From: an uncultured bacterium
GTDB taxonomy: Bacteria; Bacteroidota; Bacteroidia; Bacteroidales; Bacteroidaceae
NCBI GenBank assembly: GCA_905216025.1
Contig: CAJMSE010000004.1
Location: forward strand, 1-64,000
DNA: 64,000 bases
Direction of reading: 5' to 3'
The position numbers and the translations under genes are program-made. The first letter of the stretch is position 1. Every line of letters starts with the position of its first letter. This document shows, piece by piece, positions 41,632 through 48,509 of this stretch. The notes beneath the pieces are model-generated. The model was not told where the DNA came from. It searched no databases and saw only the letters and a program-made list of their open reading frames with translations.

Positions 41632-41919
41632 GGTTTTTAAGGTCGCTATGCTTTCAGGTTATGAGGGGTATAAGGTTTTGAGGTCGCTACGCTTTTAGGT
41701 TATGGGGTCGCTATGCTTTCGGGTTTTAGGGTGAGATTTGAGCTTTGTTCTCTCGGGTTTTAGAATGAGATTTGAATTTAATTCATGGGTAATTAATTGT
41801 CGCGGACTTGCAGCAAACTTCACCTTAAAACCAGAAAGCGAAGCGGCCCATAACCTAAAAGCGTAGCGACCTCAAAACCTTATACCCCTCATAACCTGAA
41901 AGCGAAGCGACCCTAAACC
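41632..41919. mobile_element. MITE-like inverted-repeat element between thyA and folA
   Basis: The left arm (about 41632-41728) and right arm (about 41825-41919) are inverted copies, near-identical over about 95 bp with a central run of about 50 bp (41652-41703) exact. Each arm holds three copies of a GGTCGCTAYGCTTT motif (41641, 41682, 41706 in the left arm). The 96-bp core is AT-rich with no ORF. No transposase is present. The right arm overlaps the last two codons of thyA. This is the only content of the 308-bp thyA-folA gap. Confidence 0.85.
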
Positions 41920-42707
41920 GACACTTCCGCCTTTATCCCGGGCCACGGGTCGTAGTTCTCGAGCGTGAAATCGTCGTATTTGAAGTCGAAGATGCTCTTC
42001 ACATCGGGATTGAGACGCATCACCGGGAGCGCACGCGGCGTGCGGCTGAGCTGCAGGCGGGCCTGCTCGAGGTGGTTGAGATAGAGGTGCGTGTCGCCCG
42101 TGGTGTGGATGAAGTCGCCCGGACGGAAGCCCGTCACCTGCGCCATCATCATCAGCAGCAGTGCATACGACGCGATGTTGAACGGCACTCCGAGGAACGT
42201 GTCGGCCGAACGCTGGTACAGCTGTAGACTCAGACGGCCGTCGGCGACGTAGAACTGGAACATCGTGTGACAGGGCGGGAGCGCCATGCGCTCCACCTCG
42301 GCCACGTTCCATGCGCTCACAATCATGCGGCGCGAGTCCGGACTGGTCTTCAGCAGGTTCACGACGTTGCTTATCTGGTCTATCGTGCCGCCGTCGTAGT
42401 CGGGCCATGAGCGCCACTGATGACCGTAAACGGGCCCGAGGTCGCCGTTCTCGTCGGCCCACTCGTTCCAGATGCGCACGCCGTTCTCCTGAAGGTAGCG
42501 CACGTTGGTGTCGCCGTTGAGGAACCACAGCAGTTCGTAGATTATCGACTTGAGGTGCAGCTTCTTCGTCGTCAGCAGGGGGAAGCCCTCCTCGAGGTTG
42601 AATCTCATCTGATGGCCGAACACGCTTATCGTGCCCGTGCCGGTGCGGTCTGTCTTCCGCGAGCCTTCTGCCAGTATCTTCTCCAGCAGGTCAAGGTATT
42701 GTTTCAT
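41913..42707 (-). CDS. thyA: Thymidylate synthase
   Basis: 264 residues, the standard ThyA length. Signatures: KQYLDLLEKILAEGSRKTDRTGTGTISVFGHQMRFNL, LLWFLNGDTNVRYLQENGVRIWNEWADENGDLGPVYGHQWRSW, the catalytic Cys in LPPCHTMFQFYV and LYQRSADTFLGVPFNIASYA. It methylates dUMP to dTMP, producing dihydrofolate for FolA. It begins 4 bp after the rsmF-like stop. Its last codons are formed by the right arm of the downstream inverted-repeat element. Confidence 0.97.
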   Translation of the reverse strand: MKQYLDLLEKILAEGSRKTDRTGTGTISVFGHQMRFNLEEGFPLLTTKKLHLKSIIYELLWFLNGDTNVRYLQENGVRIWNEWADENGDLGPVYGHQWRSWPDYDGGTIDQISNVVNLLKTSPDSRRMIVSAWNVAEVERMALPPCHTMFQFYVADGRLSLQLYQRSADTFLGVPFNIASYALLLMMMAQVTGFRPGDFIHTTGDTHLYLNHLEQARLQLSRTPRALPVMRLNPDVKSIFDFKYDDFTLENYDPWPGIKAEVSV

Positions 42708-42711
42708 ATCG

Positions 42712-44127
42712 TTAGTGTTTCGTTTCTGCCGTGCATGCCACCGTCTGCGGCGGTTCCGCCGGTGCGTGCGAGCTCTTTATCCGCCACTCCTGCGGGTACA
42801 TGTTGTTTGCCCTGTTGCCGAGGTTCTTCACGAATCCGAGCGGTGCTCCGCCGTATGTCACGAGCACATATCCGCGCGGCGTGCCCTCGGGCAGCGTCAC
42901 GGCCTCGCGCCGCAGGTATGCGATGGCCTGCGCATAAGTAAGTTCCACGTTCGGGAAGGCACTGCGGTTGAGGGCCGTGGAGAGGGCGAGCGAGATGTCG
43001 GGCACTATGTCGCGGCCCTTGATGCGGCCGAGGGTGACCCCGGCCGAGAGCACGCGCAGACCGGCCGCCGCCACGGCATGGATGTCTGAAAGGGCCGCGG
43101 GCACGGCCTCGATGACGTCGCCGCGGACGCTGACGGCAAACCCGTCGCCACCGCCTGAGAGCCACTCCACAGGCATTTTCACCTGCTGCCGCGGCTGCTT
43201 GGCGGCCTTCTTCGGCCGGCGCGGGCCTGGTGCGGGCTGTCCGTCGCCGGGTTTCCTGAGTGCGGCCATGAAGAGGCCCTCGCCACGCGACGTGCCGGGG
43301 ATGAACCGGTAGACCGGCCCGGCGAACCCGTCAAGCAGCGAACCGGTGATGCCCCACCCCGCTTCGGTGTCTACCGGCAGCACCGAAGCACCGAGACCAC
43401 TGCATATCCACCTGATGTTCTCCTCGTTCTCGCCTGTGTTGAACGTGCACGTGGAGTATACGAGCAGGCCGCCGGGCTTCAGACAGTTCCATGCGCTGGC
43501 CACAATCTCGCGCTGGAGCCTGCGGCACGACTCCACCCCGGCCGTGCTCCACTCTGCCACGGCGCCCTCGTCCTTGCGGAACATGCCCTCGCCGGAGCAG
43601 GGCACATCGCAGACGATGACGTCGAACTGAAGACCCGTGGCGGCGATGTCGGCGGGATAGTTGTTGGTGACGATGACTCCCGGACTGCCCCACTTGCAGA
43701 TATTCTCCGCCAGCACGGCGGCACGCGCCCTCACCGGTTCGTTGCAGACAAGCACGCTGCCCGCCGGAACAGCCGACAGCGCAGCCGTTGACTTGCCGCC
43801 GGGGGCGGCGCACATGTCGAGCACGGCCACAGGACAGGCAACATACTGCCCGAGCACGCGGCACAGAAACATCGACGATGCCTCCTGCACATAGTAGCAG
43901 CCGGCATGCAGCAGCGGATCGAAAGTGAACTGGGGACGCTCCGGAAGATAATATCCCGTGCCGCACCACGGCACACGAGAGCCGCCCGGGGGCGCCCCGC
44001 CGCACTTCGACGGGTTGATGCGGATGCTGACGGGAGGCTCTTCCGACAGGGCCGTGACAAACCGGCCGAACAGGCTGCTGCCCATCATCCGCTCCGTATA
44101 GCTCTTGAAACTTTCGGGTAATATCAT
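42712..44127 (-). CDS. rsmF: RsmF-like 16S rRNA m5C methyltransferase (RsmB/NOP family)
   Basis: 471 residues. SAM-binding motif VLDMCAAPGGKSTAAL, VIVTNNYPADI, then the two catalytic cysteines in VIVCDVPCSGEGMFRKDEGA (motif IV) and VYSTCTFNTGENEENI (motif VI). The C-terminal third includes the PUA-like segment LKPGG...KGRDIVPDISLALS and FPNVELTYAQAIAYLRREAVTLPEGTPRGYVLVTYGGAPLGFVKNLGNRANNMYPQEWRIKS, as in RsmF/YebU-type proteins. It methylates cytosine C5 in rRNA; the exact site is inferred from the family. First gene of the thyA-folA transcript. Confidence 0.9.
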   Translation of the reverse strand: MILPESFKSYTERMMGSSLFGRFVTALSEEPPVSIRINPSKCGGAPPGGSRVPWCGTGYYLPERPQFTFDPLLHAGCYYVQEASSMFLCRVLGQYVACPVAVLDMCAAPGGKSTAALSAVPAGSVLVCNEPVRARAAVLAENICKWGSPGVIVTNNYPADIAATGLQFDVIVCDVPCSGEGMFRKDEGAVAEWSTAGVESCRRLQREIVASAWNCLKPGGLLVYSTCTFNTGENEENIRWICSGLGASVLPVDTEAGWGITGSLLDGFAGPVYRFIPGTSRGEGLFMAALRKPGDGQPAPGPRRPKKAAKQPRQQVKMPVEWLSGGGDGFAVSVRGDVIEAVPAALSDIHAVAAAGLRVLSAGVTLGRIKGRDIVPDISLALSTALNRSAFPNVELTYAQAIAYLRREAVTLPEGTPRGYVLVTYGGAPLGFVKNLGNRANNMYPQEWRIKSSHAPAEPPQTVACTAETKH

Positions 44128-44149
44128 CGGTTTATAAACTTAATGCGTG

Positions 44150-44180
44150 CAAATTTAAAAAAAAAATCGCATCTTTGCAA
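44150..44180 (-). promoter_or_regulatory. Promoter of rsmF-like-thyA-folA
   Basis: On the minus strand TTG (44178-44180), 20 bp, TAAATTTG (44150-44157), 23 bp before the ATG at 44127. The region is A-rich. The -33 box directly touches the candidate -7 box (CATCTTTG, 44170-44177) of the divergent gene. Confidence 0.7.
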
Positions 44181-44225
44181 CTAAAAGCAACGCTCTTACG
44201 TCTAACAACAAACAAAAGAACGACA

Positions 44226-45098
44226 ATGAAGGGACAGATAATGAAACATGTGCGCTGCCTCATCGCAGCTATGATGCTCACCCTGCCGGCGGCAATGCCT
44301 GCCGGAACGACAGACCAGTATCACCGGCACACGCCACGCACGGAGACGGATGCCGACGCTGCGTACAGCCGGCCGAAGGCTGCTGGCACGGCAACGGCGG
44401 CTCAAACCGTGCTGAAGACTGGCTCTGCCGCGGCCACAGCAGAGCAGCAGAGCAGCGGGAAGACGGCCAAAAGCACGCGGAAAAGCGGGAAGAAGGCCGC
44501 CACGGCGAAAAAGGACAGCACGAAAAAGGCCGGCGGCGACGCCACGGAGGAGGTCACCGCCTACTCCGACACGACGTCGCTGGACGACTATGACGACTGG
44601 ACCGAGGACAGCATGGCATACTCCGGATTCTCATATACGGCCGACGAGGCTTTCGGCAACGCCATAGACGATCTGCTGTCGATGGGCGGCACCATGCTCG
44701 GCACGTTGCTCATACTGCTCATCCTGTTCGTGTTCTCGCCGCTTGCGATACTCGGACTGATACTCTACTTCGTATACAAGAACCGCAAACAGAAGTACAG
44801 ACTGGCCGAAATGGCCATCAAGGCGGGTCAGCCCATACCCGAGAACATGCGCATCAAGACCGGCACGGGAAGCGAGGACACGATGAGCAAGGGAGTGAAA
44901 AACATCTTCCTCGGTGCCGGACTGATGGCTTTCTTCTGGGTATTGGACATCAGCGTCGGCATCGGCATCGGACTGCTCGTCGTGTTCAACGGTGCGGGAC
45001 AGGCCGTGATAGCATACACGGCGGAACGGCGCAGGCGCCGCGACGGCCTCAACGACGGGCCTGACGGCAGTGACAACGGCACAGAAGACTACAGATAG
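44226..45098 (+). CDS. DUF6249-like membrane protein preceding a sigma-70 gene
   Basis: 290 residues from the ATG at 44226; the ATG at 44241, which starts a cleaner signal peptide (MKHVRCLIAAMMLTLPAAMPAG), is an alternative. After the signal comes a low-complexity Ala/Lys/Ser linker (about 45-120), an acidic stretch, then helices TMLGTLLILLILFVFSPLAILGLILYFVY and IFLGAGLMAFFWVLDISVGIGIGLLVVFNG, ending in an arginine-rich tail. The two-helix C-terminal part resembles DUF6249. It sits 6 bp before the sigma gene and may be a membrane anti-sigma or signal partner; that is inference from position. Confidence 0.68.
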   Translation: MKGQIMKHVRCLIAAMMLTLPAAMPAGTTDQYHRHTPRTETDADAAYSRPKAAGTATAAQTVLKTGSAAATAEQQSSGKTAKSTRKSGKKAATAKKDSTKKAGGDATEEVTAYSDTTSLDDYDDWTEDSMAYSGFSYTADEAFGNAIDDLLSMGGTMLGTLLILLILFVFSPLAILGLILYFVYKNRKQKYRLAEMAIKAGQPIPENMRIKTGTGSEDTMSKGVKNIFLGAGLMAFFWVLDISVGIGIGLLVVFNGAGQAVIAYTAERRRRRDGLNDGPDGSDNGTEDYR

Positions 45099-45104
45099 AC
45101 GCGG

Positions 45105-45647
45105 ATGGACAGGCTCGGTGACACGGCTCTCGTCATGCAGGTGGCGGTATTCAACAACAAGCGGGCTTTCGACACGCTTGTCAGGAAATACCAGTCGCCG
45201 CTGAGGAGGTTCCTCCTCACCCAGACATTAGGCGACAGCCAGCTGAGCGACGACCTCGCGCAGGACACGTTCATCAAGGCATACGTCAGCATCGGGAAGT
45301 TCGCCGGACGCTCGTCGTTCCAGACATGGCTCTTCCGAATCGCATACAACGTGTTTCTCGACTACACGCGCAGCAAGCACGTGACGGCCGGCATCGACGC
45401 AGCGGCAACGCAGCAGAAAAGCGGCGGCGGCACCGACGAGGGCCTGAGGATGGACCTCTACGCCGCGCTGGCACTGCTGACGCCGCACGAGCGCACGTGC
45501 ATCACGCTACAACTGACAGACGGGTACAAGATAAACCAGATAGCAGAGATAACCGGGATAACGGCAAACACCGTCAAATCGCACCTTGCAAGAGGCAAGG
45601 AGAAACTTTCAGAATACTTAAAAAAGAACGGATATGACAAGAGATAA
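45105..45647 (+). CDS. ECF-type RNA polymerase sigma-70 factor
   Basis: 180 residues. Region 2: FDTLVRKYQSPLRRFLLTQTLGDSQLSDDLAQDTFIKAYVSIGKFAGRSSFQTWLFRIAYNVFLDYTR (DDLAQDTFIKAY is the core-binding and -10 segment). Region 4: LLTPHERTCITLQLTDGYKINQIAEITGITANTVKSHLARGKEKL, a typical HTH. No extra domains. It is flanked by two membrane-protein genes in one transcript, which suggests membrane-controlled activity. The targets cannot be read from the window. Confidence 0.93.
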   Translation: MDRLGDTALVMQVAVFNNKRAFDTLVRKYQSPLRRFLLTQTLGDSQLSDDLAQDTFIKAYVSIGKFAGRSSFQTWLFRIAYNVFLDYTRSKHVTAGIDAAATQQKSGGGTDEGLRMDLYAALALLTPHERTCITLQLTDGYKINQIAEITGITANTVKSHLARGKEKLSEYLKKNGYDKR

Positions 45648-45975
45648 CGACATGGATATAGACAGACTGTTCAGCGAGATACGCGACACCGAGATTGCCG
45701 ACAACGGCTTCAGCCGCAGGGTGATGAGGGCGCTGCCCGACCGCAGCGGCAGCCTCGCACGGCTGTGGACGGCATTCTGCATCCTCACGGGCGTCATACT
45801 CTCGTTCGTGTTCCACGTGTGGGAGCTGGCGGCAGTATATATAGAGGTGTTCATCCGCACCGCACCTACGCTCGACCCGCACCAGCTGGCCATGCTGCCG
45901 ATGATCACCGCCGGCATCATAGCCACGGCGCTGTGGGCATACCACGAGATGAACTCGGAGCGGTGGTCACTCTGA
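45634..45975 (+). CDS. Small DUF5056-like membrane protein, putative anti-sigma partner
   Basis: 113 residues from the ATG at 45634, overlapping the sigma stop by 14 bp; the ATG at 45652, 4 bp past the stop, is also possible. A short cytosolic N-terminus (DIDRLFSEIRDTEIADNGFSRRVMRALP) resembles anti-sigma N-termini and is followed by two helices (LWTAFCILTGVILSFVFHVWELAAVYI; LAMLPMITAGIIATALWAYHEM). The arrangement is as in other Bacteroidetes sigma/DUF5056 pairs I recall. An anti-sigma role is likely but unproven. Overlaps the convergent PorE-like gene by 9 bp. Confidence 0.72.
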   Translation: MTRDNDMDIDRLFSEIRDTEIADNGFSRRVMRALPDRSGSLARLWTAFCILTGVILSFVFHVWELAAVYIEVFIRTAPTLDPHQLAMLPMITAGIIATALWAYHEMNSERWSL

Positions 45976-47985
45976 TGCCGCCGCTCCGTCCTTCAGCCGG
46001 CCCTCGCCGTCAAACATGCCGTAGGTCGTGCGTAGCACGATGAACTCCGTGCGGCGGTTCAGCTGGTTGCACGTCTCCTGCTCTTCGGGCTTCAGCGTCT
46101 TGATGAACTCTTCCGTCAGGACGTCGTTTTCTTTCAGGAAGGGATACTTCTCAGTCAGCTTTTTCTTTATCGTCTTGGGCTTGTCCTTGCCATAACCCAC
46201 CGGACTGAGCCTGTCGCGGGCGATGCCGTGCCCTATAAGATAGTCCACCACGGCCTCGGCGCGGCGCTGGGAGAGAGCCTTGTTGTATGCGGCGGGGCCG
46301 CGATAGTCGCAGTGCGCGCTCAGTTCGATGGTGACATTGGGGTTCTCGTTCAGCAGTTTTATCAGCTCGTCGAGCGCCGCCGTCGACTCGGGACGCAGCG
46401 TCGCCTTGTCGAAATCGTAGAAGATATTGTCTATCAGCACCGGCGCGGTGATGGAAGCGAGGGGGAACTGGAGCACGTATTCGGTGGACTCAGTCACCGG
46501 TTCGACCCTCAGCTGCTCCTTATGGTTGAGGAATCCGCGGCAGGTGCCGAGGAAGACATAGTCTACGCCGGGCTTTATCTCTTGGGTGAACGAGCCGTCG
46601 CCCTTCACGCTCAGCTTCATGTTGGTGCCGTCGTTGCCCACCATATACACCAGGCCCTCGGGCAGTTCGTAGCCGTCCTGCTCGTAGACCCAGCCCTTCA
46701 CGGTCTGCACTATCTCGGGATTGACGAAGCTGTAGATGTGGTCCCAGCCCTTTCCGTCGCCCCGGTTCGACGAGAAGAAGCCGCGGTTGTATAGTCCCTC
46801 GAACGTCATGCCGAAGTCGTCGCCCTGCGAGTTGAGCGGAAAGCCGGGGTGCTCTATCTGCCATCCGCCGCCCGTTGTGTCGGGGCGGGCAATGAAGATG
46901 TCGAGGCCGCCCATGCCGGGATGGCCGTCCGACGAGAAGTAGAGGTCGCCGTTAGGCCTGAATGTGGGGAACATCTCGTCGCCTTCGGTGTTCACCTGCG
47001 GTCCAAGGTTCTCCACTCCGCCGACGCCGCTCGTCGTGAGGCGCACGCGCCAGATGTCAAGACCGCCCATGCCGCCGGGCATGTCGCTCGTGAAATAGAG
47101 CCACTCGCCGTCCGGCGACACCGCCGGATGGGCATAGCTCGAGAGTGTGTCTTTGGTGATTGGCAGGACCGTAGCCTTGCCCCATGCCGCATCCGAACGC
47201 GGAGACGTGCATATCTGGGCATATCTGGGGTATGAAGGGTCGGTGACGCACTGGGTGAGATACATCGTCTTGCCGTCCGGCGAGAAGGAGCATGCCCCCT
47301 CGTCGTATTCTGAGTTCAGCTCGGTGTCGATGTCTTCGGGGCGCATCCACTTGCCCTTCTCATCCTTCTGCGACATGAAGATGTCGCCGTTCTTCGTTCC
47401 GGTGATGCCGCTGAGCTCGTCGCCCTTCACCTGGTTGCGCGTCGATGTGAAGTAGAGCTGGTCGCTGTTGTCGCCCGCGAGCATGGGAGAGTAGTCCGCA
47501 CGGCGCGAGTTGAAGAAGTTTTCGCGCTTCACCGTATACTGCGAGCCGGCCTCCTTCCACCCGGGAGCCTGCTGCGCCGCAAGCACTCCGGCAGCCGCGA
47601 GCCTGCTTCCGGGCAGGCTGTCGAGCGCCTCACGGAAGTTCTTTTCCGCCTCGCGGTAGTTTCCCGTCTTCATCAGCTGCTGCGCGAGGCGCAGGTGGGT
47701 CATGCTGTCGGCCTGCTTATAGCGCACGGCATTGTTGTAGGCGGCAATCGCCTTCTGCGTGTAGTTTATCCGGCGGTAGCACTCGGCCAGCTTCAGCGCC
47801 CGCTGTCCGCGCGTGGCCCGCTCCTTGGCCGGCGTCGCCGAGTAGGCTTTCTTATACTGCACCGAGGCATCGTGGTACTCGCCGAGCGCGTAAAACTTGT
47901 CGCCTTTCTTCATGGCCGAGTCTGCCCCGCACGACACGAGCAGTGCCGCCGCAAGCGTATATAGTATGGTGCGTATTCTGAACAT
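45967..47985 (-). CDS. PorE-like OmpA-family lipoprotein (TPR, PD40 propeller, CRD, OmpA_C)
   Basis: 672 residues. Lipobox LVSC with Cys19; TPR-like helices about 25-150 (ALKLAECYRRINYTQKAIAAYNNAV); PD40/WD40-like propeller about 180-430 with repeated YFTSTR, SPDGKTMYLTQC, SPDGEWLYFTSDMPGGMGGLDIW, RPNGDLYFSSDGHPGMGGLDIF; a carboxypeptidase-regulatory-like domain (VKGWVYEQDGYELPEG); and OmpA_C about 530-672 (IFYDFDKATLRPESTAALDEL ... LSQRRAEAVVDYL). This domain order is that of PorE, the peptidoglycan-anchored part of the type IX secretion system in Porphyromonas. A generic OmpA/propeller paralogue is the alternative, as many exist in Bacteroidetes. Confidence 0.85.
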   Translation of the reverse strand: MFRIRTILYTLAAALLVSCGADSAMKKGDKFYALGEYHDASVQYKKAYSATPAKERATRGQRALKLAECYRRINYTQKAIAAYNNAVRYKQADSMTHLRLAQQLMKTGNYREAEKNFREALDSLPGSRLAAAGVLAAQQAPGWKEAGSQYTVKRENFFNSRRADYSPMLAGDNSDQLYFTSTRNQVKGDELSGITGTKNGDIFMSQKDEKGKWMRPEDIDTELNSEYDEGACSFSPDGKTMYLTQCVTDPSYPRYAQICTSPRSDAAWGKATVLPITKDTLSSYAHPAVSPDGEWLYFTSDMPGGMGGLDIWRVRLTTSGVGGVENLGPQVNTEGDEMFPTFRPNGDLYFSSDGHPGMGGLDIFIARPDTTGGGWQIEHPGFPLNSQGDDFGMTFEGLYNRGFFSSNRGDGKGWDHIYSFVNPEIVQTVKGWVYEQDGYELPEGLVYMVGNDGTNMKLSVKGDGSFTQEIKPGVDYVFLGTCRGFLNHKEQLRVEPVTESTEYVLQFPLASITAPVLIDNIFYDFDKATLRPESTAALDELIKLLNENPNVTIELSAHCDYRGPAAYNKALSQRRAEAVVDYLIGHGIARDRLSPVGYGKDKPKTIKKKLTEKYPFLKENDVLTEEFIKTLKPEEQETCNQLNRRTEFIVLRTTYGMFDGEGRLKDGAAASE

Positions 47986-48038
47986 ACCTTATTATAACGT
48001 GAAACAGAGCTGTTTATTGCTCACACGAGGGTATGATA

Positions 48039-48482
48039 TCACGTCCACAGCTCGGTGATATACATCGGGAAGCCGTGGTCTGAGCGGCTGAACCCGCACG
48101 ACTCGTAGAAGCGGATGCCGTCTTCGTATGCCACGAGCACTATGCGCAGATAGTCACGATACTTTTCCTTCGCCATCTCCACCAGCCGGCGGCCTATGCC
48201 ACGGTGCTGATATTCGGGGGCTACGAGCAGGTAATGCACGTATGCCGTCATCACCCCGTCGTCCATCACGCATATCATGCCGGCGAGACGGCCGCCATCC
48301 CACGCCGAATATACGGTCTCATAGTTCTTCATCGCCTCGACCAGCTTGTCGGGATAATGGCCCGACGACCACTCCACGGAGAGGAACAGACGCTCCAGCT
48401 CGTCGCGTCCGAAGGTGTGCGTGCTCCTGTATTCTATCTCCTGCGCATTGCCTCCGCAGCCTTTTCCTTTATCGTTCATCAT
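48039..48482 (-). CDS. GNAT family N-acetyltransferase
   Basis: 147 residues. The start could also be the second Met. Motif A is YVHYLLVAPEYQHRGIGRRLVEMAKEKY with the QxxGxG/R acetyl-CoA loop (QHRGIG), followed by IVLVAYEDGIRFYESCGFSRSDHGFPMYI, the usual GNAT end. Substrate unknown. Lies 27 bp after topB and 53 bp before the PorE-like gene, so it may share a transcript with topB. Confidence 0.87.
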   Translation of the reverse strand: MMNDKGKGCGGNAQEIEYRSTHTFGRDELERLFLSVEWSSGHYPDKLVEAMKNYETVYSAWDGGRLAGMICVMDDGVMTAYVHYLLVAPEYQHRGIGRRLVEMAKEKYRDYLRIVLVAYEDGIRFYESCGFSRSDHGFPMYITELWT

Positions 48483-48509
48483 CTTCCTGTACGTTTACTG
48501 TTGTCTTTT

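Noticed and set aside
41632..41919. Insertion sequence between thyA and folA
   Set aside because: No transposase or remnant ORF in the 96-bp core; only the inverted arms justify a MITE-like label.
45967..45975. Nine-base overlap of convergent genes as a sign of misassembly
   Set aside because: Both C-termini are complete and typical; short tail-to-tail overlaps are common.
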